The position numbers were made by a program, and so were the translations under genes. Of a DNA stretch of 64,000 nt, positions 44,665 through 52,746 are shown in pieces. Source of the stretch: Streptomyces sp. NBC_00344 (GTDB taxonomy: Bacteria > Actinomycetota > Actinomycetes > Streptomycetales > Streptomycetaceae); the NCBI RefSeq assembly GCF_036088315.1, contig NZ_CP107996.1, forward strand, positions 744,001-808,000, read 5' to 3'. Under the pieces are notes generated by a model. That model worked only from the letters and a program-made list of their open reading frames with translations, ran no database searches and was not told the DNA's origin. Positions within the stretch are counted from its first letter, which is position 1. Each line of letters starts with the position of its first letter.

Positions 44665-44671
44665 CACCGTG

Positions 44672-44700
44672 CCCGCCCCACCCTCGCGGGTGACGGCGGG
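44672..44700. terminator. Hairpin between convergent glycosidase and ABC-F genes
   Basis: CCCGCC-C-CACCC (44672-44683), TCGC loop, GGGTG-AC-GGCGGG (44688-44700): a stem with a small internal loop, lying 8 bp after the glycosidase stop. It may act for both strands. Confidence 0.6.
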
Positions 44701-44771
44701 GCGACGCCCCCTCCGTAGCGATGGCTCCCGGGGGCGCCGCTGTCACCCGGCAGCCCGGCACCGCCATCAGG

Positions 44772-46409
44772 TCAGAGTTCGGTCACCTTGCCGTCCGCCA
44801 CCTCGATACGCCGCGTGGTGCGGACCGCGTCCAGCATCCGCCGATCGTGGGTGACGAGCAGCAGGGTGCCCTCGTAGCTGTCCATCGCGGACTCCAGCTG
44901 CTCGATGGCCGCCAGGTCCAGATGGTTCGTCGGCTCGTCCAGAACCAGCAGATTGACGCCCCTGCCCTGGAGGAGGGCGAGGGCCGCACGGGTGCGCTCG
45001 CCGGGTGAGAGCGTCGTCGCCGGGCGAAGCACGTGGGCGGCCTTCAGGCCGAACTTCGCCAGCAGCGTCCTGACCTCCGCGGGTTCGGTCTCGGGGACCG
45101 CCGCGCAGAACGCGGCCAGCAAGGTCTCCGTGCCGTGGAAGAGGCCACGCGCCTGGTCGACCTCGCCGACCACCACGCCGGGCCCGAGGGCAGCATGGCC
45201 GGTGTCGAGCGGGATACGGCCGAGAAGAGCACCGAGCAGTGTGGACTTGCCCGCCCCGTTGGCTCCGGTGATGGCGACCCGGTCCGCCCAGTCGATCTGC
45301 AGATGCGCCGGGCCGAAGGTGAAATCACCGCGGCTGACGGTCGCGTCGCGCAAGGTGGCCACCACCGCGCCCGCACGGGGAGCCGCGGCGATCTCCATAC
45401 GGAGCTCCCACTCCTTGCGGGGCTCCTCCACCGTGTCGAGGCGTTCGATCATGCGCTGGGTCTGCCGGGCCTTCGCCGCCTGCTTCTCGCTCGCCTCGCT
45501 GCGGAACTTACGGCCGATCTTGTCGTTGTCGGTCGCCTTGCGGCGGGCGTTCTTGACGCCCTTGTCCATCCAGCCGCGCTGCATCTGGGCGCGGCCCTCC
45601 AGCGCGGACCTCTTGTCGGCGTACTCGTCGAACTCCTCACGGGCATGCCGGCGGGCGATCTCGCGCTCCTCCAGATATCCCGTGTAGCCGCCTCCGTACA
45701 GCGTGATCCGCTGCTGCGCCAGGTCCAGCTCCAGCACCTTGGTGACCGTGCGGGTCAGGAATTCCCGGTCGTGGCTGATGACGACCGTGCCGGCTCGCAG
45801 GCCGGCGACGAAACGCTCCAGCCGCTCCAGGCCATCCAGGTCGAGATCGTTCGTCGGCTCGTCGAGCAGGAAGACGTCATAGCGCGAGAGCAGCAGCGAG
45901 GCGAGACCCGCTCTCGCCGCCTGGCCGCCCGAAAGCGAGGTCATCGGCTGGTCGAGACCGACGGCCAGGCCGAGGGACGCTGCCACCTCATCGGCCCGCT
46001 CATCGAGGTCGGCGCCACCCAGGTCCAGCCATCGCTCCAGCGTGGTGGCATACGCGTCGTCGGCGCCCGGGGCCCCGTCGACGAGCCCCTGGGTGGCCTC
46101 GTCCATGGCCGTCTGGGCTGCGGAGACGCCGGTACGCCGGGCCAGGAAATCCCGTACCGTCTCGCCCTCCCGCCGTTCCGGTTCCTGCGGGAGGTGGCCG
46201 ACGGTGGCGGTGGGCGGCGACAGCCTCAGTTCGCCGTCCTCGGGGGTGTCCAGACCGGCGAGCAGGCGAAGGAGTGTGGACTTGCCGGCGCCGTTGACAC
46301 CGACGAGCCCGATCACGTCCCCGGGCGCGACCACGAGGTCGAGGCCGGCGAAGAGCGAGCGGTCGCCGTGGCCGGCGGCGAGATTCTTGGCGACGAGGGT
46401 TGCAGTCAT
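44772..46409 (-). CDS. ABC-F family ATPase (ribosome-associated)
   Basis: A 545-aa protein with two ABC domains and no membrane segment. Domain 1: GLVGVNGAGKSTLLRLLAG, LSGGQAARAGLASLLL, DVFLLDEPTNDLDLDGL. Domain 2: ITGANGAGKSTLLGALLG, LSPGERTRAALALLQG, LLVLDEPTNHLDLAAIEQ. The charged linker (RRHAREEFDEYADKRSALEG) is the P-site-tRNA interaction motif region. Members protect ribosomes from antibiotics or tune translation. The ATG at 46407-46409 lacks a good ribosome site; a 30-codon ORF and hairpin lie in its leader, typical of inducible ABC-F genes. Confidence 0.92.
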   Translation of the reverse strand: MTATLVAKNLAAGHGDRSLFAGLDLVVAPGDVIGLVGVNGAGKSTLLRLLAGLDTPEDGELRLSPPTATVGHLPQEPERREGETVRDFLARRTGVSAAQTAMDEATQGLVDGAPGADDAYATTLERWLDLGGADLDERADEVAASLGLAVGLDQPMTSLSGGQAARAGLASLLLSRYDVFLLDEPTNDLDLDGLERLERFVAGLRAGTVVISHDREFLTRTVTKVLELDLAQQRITLYGGGYTGYLEEREIARRHAREEFDEYADKRSALEGRAQMQRGWMDKGVKNARRKATDNDKIGRKFRSEASEKQAAKARQTQRMIERLDTVEEPRKEWELRMEIAAAPRAGAVVATLRDATVSRGDFTFGPAHLQIDWADRVAITGANGAGKSTLLGALLGRIPLDTGHAALGPGVVVGEVDQARGLFHGTETLLAAFCAAVPETEPAEVRTLLAKFGLKAAHVLRPATTLSPGERTRAALALLQGRGVNLLVLDEPTNHLDLAAIEQLESAMDSYEGTLLLVTHDRRMLDAVRTTRRIEVADGKVTEL

Positions 46410-46730
46410 GAGGAGACTGATCCTAGGTCGTGCCCGAGAAGTAGGGGCGTCCGCCCGGGGGACGGGCCCCGCGGCGTCCGGCGTGTGCCATCGCACGGCG
46501 GAGGATCGCGCACATACGGGATAAATCCGGCCCATGCGGTAACCAGCGCGTGTGCGTGCCGGACGCCGGAGCGCAGCCGGGGCATCTCACACACGGCCTG
46601 AGCCAGGGCGGGCGGGTGCGACGGCGGAGGCCCATAAGCCGGTCCGTACCGTGGGTTCCTGGCCCGCGCCGTGGCGGGCAGCGCGCCGGCACGAAGAGGT
46701 GCGGCCGCGCCCTGGCGGACTCCCCCGGGG
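46410..46730 (-). promoter_or_regulatory. Leader of the ABC-F gene with a candidate leader peptide and hairpin
   Basis: This 321-bp interval, between the carboxypeptidase stop and the ABC-F start on the same strand, holds a possible 30-aa ORF (46423-46515) beginning MCAILRRAMAHAGRRGARPP and ending RPYFSGTT. It also has a stem with a 2-nt bulge (46444-46470) between that ORF and the ABC-F ATG. The layout resembles ribosome-mediated attenuators that induce ABC-F resistance genes. The small ORF has no clear ribosome site, so this is tentative. Confidence 0.4.
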
Positions 46731-48014
46731 TCAGCAGCCGTGGTACGGCCGGGCCGCCGTCAGCGGATGGCCGGCACGCGGGTCGAGCAGCAGCGGTACG
46801 AGCGCCCTCTCGGGCTGTCGCAGTGCCACGACCGCGCCGTCGGCCGTGCGCCGCACCGTGATGCCCTGCAGATCCAGTACGTCCTGTACACGGGTGTACT
46901 GCGCCGCCGTGAGCCGGTATCCGCAGGGCGGGTCGGCCAGGATCTGCGCCGCATCGGGCGGATCGTTGTCCGCGCCTGCGAGATACACCGGCCCCCGGTC
47001 GTCCAGGCCTGCGGCGCGCGCCGCGTCGGTCACCGCGTCGAGTCGGCCGCGGCGCCGGTCGGCATAGCGCAAGGCCCCCTTCAGTGCTGCCAGTTGGACT
47101 GCCACGCGATGCCGCAGACGGGAGGCCGGATCCGGGGACGCCCCGGTACCGTCCGGAGCGTCCGTCCGGGACTCGACGAGCAGCCCCACCGCGTTCTTGA
47201 TGCCTGCCATGTTGCGGAGAATGCCCTCCTGGCCGTCCCCGGCGGTCTGTCTGACGGGCCGTCCCGTCATCTGGTCGGTCCAGATGCCGTAGTGGCCACT
47301 GGTGAAACCGGCTGCTGCGGCGGCGGGTCTGACGAACCCCTCGGAGAGCTGGTACGCCTCGTCACGGACGGCCGGGTAGGTGTTGAGGTTGCGCGGCCAG
47401 AGCGTCATCAGGTCATCGTCGTAGTAGGGCGCGGTGGCTTCGTACTCGTGCATGTCGTAGATGACATCGGGCTGTTGGTCACGGATCACGGTGGCCACAG
47501 CCCGCGCCTCGGTCGTTCTCAGTGCGAGGTGGTCGCGGTTGATGTCGATCCCGTCCGAGTTCCCGCGGGTGCCGGCCGCGCTGCCGTCCGGATTGGCGGT
47601 CGGCACGACGAGCACGGTGGTGTGGCGCAGAAAGGTGAGCGTGGCACGGTCGTCGGCGCGGACCAGATCGCGGACCGTGATCAGACAGGCCTCGCGGCCG
47701 GCCGGCTCGTTGCCGTGCTGGCCGCAGATCAGCAGCATGACGTTCCGGGCGTGACGAGCGCCGATCCGCACGAGTCTCAGTGGCCGGCCGAGCCGGGTCG
47801 AACCGATACGCCGGACGTCCGCCCGCTCACCCGAGTGGGCCACCACGTCCAGAAACCGGCTCTCTTCCCGCGCGGAGGTCCAGTGCGCGCCGTGGCCGGC
47901 CTCGAATCCGGTACGCGGCACATCCGCCGTGGCGCGGGCCGGGGCGGTGATCAGGGGCAGCACGAGGGCCGCTGCGGCGATACCCATGACGGCCGGACGA
48001 ATACGGGACGGCAT
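46731..48014 (-). CDS. Secreted M14-family zinc carboxypeptidase
   Basis: A 427-aa exported metallopeptidase. Signal peptide residues about 1-28 (RPAVMGIAAAALVLPLITAP, ARA). Zinc ligands: GQHGNEPAGREAC (HxxE) and the second His in YDMHEYEA; the catalytic Glu is in GLLVESRTD. Substrate-binding VPTANPDGSAAGTRGN and DINRDHLAL are also family marks. The ATG at 48012-48014 has GGAG 6 nt upstream; the open frame extends far upstream but that is antisense to the M1 peptidase gene and is not coding. It trims C-terminal residues of extracellular peptides. Confidence 0.93.
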   Translation of the reverse strand: MPSRIRPAVMGIAAAALVLPLITAPARATADVPRTGFEAGHGAHWTSAREESRFLDVVAHSGERADVRRIGSTRLGRPLRLVRIGARHARNVMLLICGQHGNEPAGREACLITVRDLVRADDRATLTFLRHTTVLVVPTANPDGSAAGTRGNSDGIDINRDHLALRTTEARAVATVIRDQQPDVIYDMHEYEATAPYYDDDLMTLWPRNLNTYPAVRDEAYQLSEGFVRPAAAAAGFTSGHYGIWTDQMTGRPVRQTAGDGQEGILRNMAGIKNAVGLLVESRTDAPDGTGASPDPASRLRHRVAVQLAALKGALRYADRRRGRLDAVTDAARAAGLDDRGPVYLAGADNDPPDAAQILADPPCGYRLTAAQYTRVQDVLDLQGITVRRTADGAVVALRQPERALVPLLLDPRAGHPLTAARPYHGC

Positions 48015-48260
48015 CGGGTTCTCCAGGGAGTCGGACACGCCCGGAACCGGTCCTGCGCATCTCCGTGAGGCGGAAGCTACCCCCTCCGCCCTCCGGGCAA
48101 CAGGGTGAGGAGGAGACAGAGTTGGCCGGAACGCTCCGGCAGGCCGGGGCGTATGACGGCCGAATGGCGATCCTGTGACAGCAGTGACCGTGGACATGCC
48201 AGGGGATGGTGGGCTGAATAGGGTCGAAGAGATCCACGACCCCCACGACTTGGAGCTTCC

Positions 48261-49751
48261 GTGCACCGCAGACTCATCGCCCCCGGCGCACTCGCGGCCT
48301 CGCTCATGCTGGCGATCCCGGCATCGGCAGCCGGTTTCGCGCCCGGGGCCCCGGGCATCGGCGATCCCTACTACCCGGCCTACGGCAACGGCGGATACGA
48401 CGTATCGCACTACGACCTGAAGCTGCGGTACGAGCCGTCGACAGACCTCCTGAACGGCACGGCGACCCTCCTCGCCACCACCACCGAGGACCTTTCGCGC
48501 TTCGATCTGGACTTTCTGCTCGATGTGAGCGAGGTACGGGTCAACGGCGCCAAGGCGTCCTTTGCCACATCCGGCCAGCACGAGCTGGAGATCACCCCTG
48601 CCAAGCCGCTCACCAAGGGCTCCCAGGTCACCGTGGTCGTGCGCTACAGCGGTGTCCCCTCGACCAGATCTGCGTACGGATTCTCCACCTGGCACCGCAC
48701 CCCTGACGGAGCGGTCGCCGCGGACGAGCCCGAATCCGCATGGTGGTGGTATCCGAGCAACGACCACCCGCTCGACAAGGCCACCTACGACGTCTCGGTG
48801 AGCGTGCCCGACGGTACCCAGGCGATCAGTAACGGCGTTCTGCAGTCGCAGAGTTCGAAGCTGGGCCGCACTACGTTCAACTGGCGGGACAACAAGCCGC
48901 AGGCGACCTATCTGACCACGCTGGCGGTGGGCAGGTTCGACATCACCACCGGGAGCACCACGGCAGGTGTGCCCATCGTCAACGCCTACAGCAAGGACCT
49001 CGGCGACAACGACGGCGCGGCACGGGCAAGCGTGGAGCGGACAGGTGAGGTCGCGGACTGGCTGAGCGGATACTTCGGCCCCTACCCCTTCAGCGCTCTC
49101 GGCGGCTACGTACCGAACACCACCACCGGGTACGCGCTGGAGACGCAGACCCGGCCTTTCTACAGCCCCAAACAGTTCGCCAACGGCTCGAACGTCTCGC
49201 TGATCGTCCATGAGCTCGCCCATCAGTGGTACGGCGACGACGTGTCCGTCAAGGGCTGGAAGGACATCTGGCTCAACGAGGGCTTCGCCAGCTACGCCCA
49301 GTGGCTCTGGTCGGACAGCGAGGGCCAGGGCACCGCACAGGAGCTCGCCGACTACGTGTACGCGTCGCATCCGGCCGGCGACGCGTTCTGGACGGTGAAA
49401 CCGGGCGACCCCGGCGCCGACAACCAATTCGACGCCGCCGTCTACGACCGGGGCGCGCTCGCCCTTCAGGCTCTGCGCAACAAGATCGGTGACACCGCGT
49501 TCTTCAGGATTCTCAAGGGCTGGCCCGCCGGGCACGCCTACGGCAACGCATCGGTCCCCGACTTCGAGAAGTACGCCGAACAGGTCTCGGGCACCCCGCT
49601 GGCCTCGTTCTTCGACACCTGGCTCTTCACGGCCGCCAAACCGGCCGCCCCGACAGCGGCGCAGGTACGGATCGCAGGCGCCGGTGTCCGGCCGGTGCGC
49701 CCGCGGTCCTGGCAGCAGATCGCCCGGACGCACTCCACCCACCGGCACTGA
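48261..49751 (+). CDS. Secreted M1-family aminopeptidase, short form
   Basis: A 496-aa exported zinc aminopeptidase. Signal peptide about residues 1-24 (LIAPGALAASLMLAIPASAA). The zinc motif HELAHQW is at residues 317-323 with the third ligand Glu340 in NEGFASYAQW. A GAMEN-like exopeptidase motif is not evident; the region reads TTGYALETQTRPF. It lacks the long C-terminal domain of cytosolic PepN. GTG 48261 has GGAG 5 nt upstream. Divergent from the M14 gene, so the two form a peptide-degradation pair. Confidence 0.93.
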   Translation: MHRRLIAPGALAASLMLAIPASAAGFAPGAPGIGDPYYPAYGNGGYDVSHYDLKLRYEPSTDLLNGTATLLATTTEDLSRFDLDFLLDVSEVRVNGAKASFATSGQHELEITPAKPLTKGSQVTVVVRYSGVPSTRSAYGFSTWHRTPDGAVAADEPESAWWWYPSNDHPLDKATYDVSVSVPDGTQAISNGVLQSQSSKLGRTTFNWRDNKPQATYLTTLAVGRFDITTGSTTAGVPIVNAYSKDLGDNDGAARASVERTGEVADWLSGYFGPYPFSALGGYVPNTTTGYALETQTRPFYSPKQFANGSNVSLIVHELAHQWYGDDVSVKGWKDIWLNEGFASYAQWLWSDSEGQGTAQELADYVYASHPAGDAFWTVKPGDPGADNQFDAAVYDRGALALQALRNKIGDTAFFRILKGWPAGHAYGNASVPDFEKYAEQVSGTPLASFFDTWLFTAAKPAAPTAAQVRIAGAGVRPVRPRSWQQIARTHSTHRH

Positions 49752-49764
49752 CCCGGGCACGCCG

Positions 49765-49804
49765 GCCGCGCCGCACCCGTCACCGGGGTGCGGCGCGGCT
49801 TTCT
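49765..49804 (+). terminator. Intrinsic terminator after the M1 peptidase
   Basis: Perfect 14-bp arms GCCGCGCCGCACCC/GGGTGCGGCGCGGC with a 7-nt loop, followed by TTTCT; begins 14 bp after the stop codon. Confidence 0.9.
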
Positions 49805-49842
49805 GTGCGGGTGGCCGGTGGTTACGCTGACTCCACGCAGCG

Positions 49843-50922
49843 ATGCCGCGCACCGCCAAAAGCAGCCACGCCGACGAGGAGCCTCAGTTGCCCGATTCGA
49901 TACCTGGCTCCCGGCCCACTCTGGAGGCCGTCGCAGCCCGTGCCGGTGTGTCCCGGGCCACGGCCTCGCGGGTCGTCAACGGGGGCGACGGCGTCCGCCG
50001 ACCGCTCGTCGACCGGGTCCACCAGGCCGTGGACGAACTCGGATATGTGCCCAACCACGCTGCGAGAACGCTGGTCACCAGGCGAAACGGCGCCGTGGCA
50101 GTGATCATCGCCGAGCCGGAGATCCGGATCTTCTCGGATCCGTTCTTCTCGCTCCAGCTGCGTGGGATCAGCCGAGAGCTGACCGCGCACGACTCCCAGT
50201 TGGTGCTGCTCCTGGTGGAGGGCAGCGGGGACTACGACCGCATCGGCCGCTATCTGGCGGGCGGTCACGTCGACGGGGCCCTGGCGTTCTCGCTGCACAC
50301 CGAGGATCCGCTGCCCGCGGTCACGCACAAGGCCGGCATCCCGACCGTGTTCGGCGGCCGCCCGGTGTGGGCCGGCCCCGGGTCGGACCTCGCGGTGCCC
50401 TACGTCGACTGCGACAACCGTGGCGGAGCCCGCGAGGCCGTTCGGCATCTGGTCTCGCTCGGGCGACGGCGCATCGCGCACATCGCCGGCCCGCAGGACC
50501 AGACATCCGGCATCGACCGGCTCGACGGCTACCGGGACGTACTGCTCGATGTCGACCCGGGGCTCACCGTCCAGGGCGCCTTCACGGCGGAGAGCGGTGC
50601 CAGGGCGATGGCCGAACTCCTCGAGCACCACCCGGACGTGGACGGTGTGTTCGCCGCCAACGATCTGATGGCATCGGGCGCCCTGCGGACGTTGCGCGAC
50701 CACGGACGGCGGGTGCCGGACGATGTGGCGGTCGTCGGCTTCGACGACATGGTCAATGTCGCCGAGGCCACCGATCCGCCGCTCACCACGGTCCATCAGG
50801 ACATCGAGGGAATGGGACGGCTGATGGTCAAGGTCCTGATCCGGGGTCTCGACCGGGAGAGCGTCTCACCGCCGGACTCCGTCATCATGCCGACGGAGCT
50901 GGTCAGACGGGCAAGCGCCTGA
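49843..50922 (+). CDS. LacI-family transcriptional regulator
   Basis: A 359-aa regulator. The helix-turn-helix is TLEAVAARAGVSRATASRVV (residues about 26-45) with the hinge ELGYVPNHAARTLVTRR. The periplasmic-binding-protein-like domain includes VDGALAFSLHTEDPL and PDDVAVVGFDDMVNVAEATD. The N-terminus is 25 residues longer than usual. It binds a sugar effector and a palindromic operator. No sugar-uptake genes adjoin it, so its regulon is elsewhere; the palindrome at 63357 is a conceivable but distant target. Its last 20 bp overlap the convergent MpaB-type gene. Confidence 0.94.
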   Translation: MPRTAKSSHADEEPQLPDSIPGSRPTLEAVAARAGVSRATASRVVNGGDGVRRPLVDRVHQAVDELGYVPNHAARTLVTRRNGAVAVIIAEPEIRIFSDPFFSLQLRGISRELTAHDSQLVLLLVEGSGDYDRIGRYLAGGHVDGALAFSLHTEDPLPAVTHKAGIPTVFGGRPVWAGPGSDLAVPYVDCDNRGGAREAVRHLVSLGRRRIAHIAGPQDQTSGIDRLDGYRDVLLDVDPGLTVQGAFTAESGARAMAELLEHHPDVDGVFAANDLMASGALRTLRDHGRRVPDDVAVVGFDDMVNVAEATDPPLTTVHQDIEGMGRLMVKVLIRGLDRESVSPPDSVIMPTELVRRASA

Positions 50923-51775
50923 TCCGGTCGTGTGCGCGGGCCTCACGGGCCAGGGGCAGGTAACGCAGCCGCTCGGGCAGCAGCGGCACCACGGCTCTGA
51001 CCAGGAGGCCGAAGCGGCGCAGGGCGCGCTCCTGGGAGGATGTCCACTCCAGGCCGATGGCCTCGCGTGCGTCCGGTGGCATCAGACCGGCGGTGACGAA
51101 CCGCCGGAACCGGGCCATCGGCGGCAGCAGTACGGGCCACAGCACCCGCAGCAGCAGCCGGACCGGGGCCGGGCCCCGGTCCGGGGGCGGTACCGGAGTG
51201 TCGAGGTCGGTCAGTTCTCTGACCACCGGGGTGGCCTCGATCTCGTCGGCCAGCATTTTCCGGTAGTAGGGCCAGAATTCCTCGATGCTCTGCGGCATGT
51301 CCCGGTCACTGATGCCGAGTATCCGGCCGACCTGGAGCCATTCGGCATAGAGCTGCCTCTCCTGCGCCTCGGTGTAGGGGCGGCCGAGGTACTTCCTGCC
51401 CTGAAGGAAGACCGGAAAGCCGGTGGCATGGACCCATGCGTACGTGTGTCCGGCGAGCGCGTGGTAGCGGCGGCCACGGGTGTCGGTGCCCTGGATCGTC
51501 CGGTGCAGCCGCCGGAGCCGGCGGCCCTCGGCAGCGGCCACGTCACCTCCGTACACCCAGAGCTGCATCGAACGCAGCGAGCGTTCGCCTCGCCCCCAGG
51601 GGTCGGTGCGGAAGACCGAGTAGTCATCGACTCCGGCGCCCACAGCCGGGTGCGCGACCTGCATGGTCAGGGCGGCGGGCAGGGTGAGCAGCACCCGGAT
51701 GTCGCCGACCTCGCTCCACAGCACTCCGCCGGGCGGAGGCGGCGCCGGGTCGGGTCCGGTGTCACGACTGCTCAT
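50903..51775 (-). CDS. Oxygenase MpaB family (DUF2236) protein
   Basis: A 290-aa protein of the MpaB/DUF2236 family, b-type haem-linked oxygenases. Recognisable parts: MQVAHPAVGAGVDDYSVFRT, DPWGRGERSLRSM, HALAGHTYAWVHATG, and GRPYTEAQERQLYAEWLQVG. A hydrophobic stretch (LLRVLWPVLLPPM) near residue 210 suggests membrane contact. ATG 51773-51775. Substrate unknown; convergent with LacI and divergent from MerR. Confidence 0.88.
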   Translation of the reverse strand: MSSRDTGPDPAPPPPGGVLWSEVGDIRVLLTLPAALTMQVAHPAVGAGVDDYSVFRTDPWGRGERSLRSMQLWVYGGDVAAAEGRRLRRLHRTIQGTDTRGRRYHALAGHTYAWVHATGFPVFLQGRKYLGRPYTEAQERQLYAEWLQVGRILGISDRDMPQSIEEFWPYYRKMLADEIEATPVVRELTDLDTPVPPPDRGPAPVRLLLRVLWPVLLPPMARFRRFVTAGLMPPDAREAIGLEWTSSQERALRRFGLLVRAVVPLLPERLRYLPLAREARAHDRIRRLPV

Positions 51776-51956
51776 GCGCGCACTCCCCGTGGCTCGCGGG
51801 AATTCGGTCTGTTGCCCGGTTCACCCGGGTTCCAGTATGCGACCGCTGGCGGGCGGCGTCCGAATCAGGCGCCGGGAGGGTTTCACAGAGGTGGTGAGAC
51901 AGCAATACTGTTGCACCGGATAGGCCGCATCGAGTTCGGGAAGACGAGGCACTGTC

Positions 51957-52712
51957 ATGGGGACGGAGACCGAGGAGGCAGCCCTCACCGTCGACGAGCT
52001 TGCCGCGCGCGCCGGGGTGACCGTGCGGACCGTCCGCTTCTACAGCAGCCGCGGCCTGCTGCACCCGCCGGTGATCGGTCCGCGGCGCGTCGGCCTGTAC
52101 GGTCCGGCCCATCTCTCCCGGCTCGCTCTCATCGAGGAGTTGCAGCATCACGGGATGACGCTCGCGGCCATCGAGCGCTATCTGCAGCAGTTGCCGGAGG
52201 ACCTGAGCGCGCACGATCTGGCGATCCACCGTGCCGTGGTGGCGTCCTGGGCGCCCGAGGGCGCGGACGATGCCACCCGCGCCGATCTGGAGCGCCGGGC
52301 CGGGCGGTCGCTGTCCGAGGGGGACGTCGACCGGCTGGCCGCGATGAACGTACTGGAGCGGGTGGCCGGCGAACCGGACGGGTTCCGGGTCGACACCGGG
52401 CTGCTGGCCCTCGGCGTCCAGTTGCTGGACGTACCCATCGCGCAGGAGACGATCCTGGCCGCCCGCACCGTGATGCTCCAGCACACCCGGGCCGCCGCGA
52501 AGGAGCTGACCCGGCTCTTCCAGGACCAGGTGTGGGGGCCGTACCGGGAGCGCGAGCAGGACCCGGATGCGGTGGAGGCGATGAAGTCGCTGTCCGCCCA
52601 TATGCAGCCGATGGTGGTGCAGGCCCTGGTGACCGCCTTTCAGCGGTCACTGAAGGAGGAGCTGCGCGCCCGGTATGTGGACGGACCCGCAGCACCTGAG
52701 CCGCCTCGCTGA
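51957..52712 (+). CDS. MerR-family regulator facing the beta-oxidation operon
   Basis: A 251-aa MerR-type protein. DNA-binding: LTVDELAARAGVTVRTVRFY, SSRGLLHPPVIGPRR, LYGPAHLSRLALIEELQHHG. The 180-residue C-terminal effector domain is long, without the Cys set of metal sensors, and fits the branch that sits next to fatty-acid oxidation genes. It is convergent with the FadB-like gene and shares a terminator hairpin with it. The ligand could be an acyl-CoA, by inference. An imperfect palindrome GCAATACTGTTGC (51902-51914) lies about 43 bp upstream. Confidence 0.9.
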   Translation: MGTETEEAALTVDELAARAGVTVRTVRFYSSRGLLHPPVIGPRRVGLYGPAHLSRLALIEELQHHGMTLAAIERYLQQLPEDLSAHDLAIHRAVVASWAPEGADDATRADLERRAGRSLSEGDVDRLAAMNVLERVAGEPDGFRVDTGLLALGVQLLDVPIAQETILAARTVMLQHTRAAAKELTRLFQDQVWGPYREREQDPDAVEAMKSLSAHMQPMVVQALVTAFQRSLKEELRARYVDGPAAPEPPR

Positions 52713-52735
52713 AATCCGCGGAACAGCGAGGCGGC
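52700..52735. terminator. Bidirectional hairpin between merR-type and fadB-like genes
   Basis: Perfect 12-bp arms GCCGCCTCGCTG (52700-52711) and CAGCGAGGCGGC (52724-52735). The left arm overlaps the MerR stop codon and the right arm ends 11 bp from the FadB-like stop, so one structure serves both convergent genes. Confidence 0.8.
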
Positions 52736-52746
52736 CCGGCAGGGGT

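Noticed and set aside
48015..49859. A 615-codon upstream extension of the M14 carboxypeptidase frame
   Set aside because: It runs antisense through the M1 peptidase gene; the M14 protein has its own signal peptide and ribosome site at 48014.
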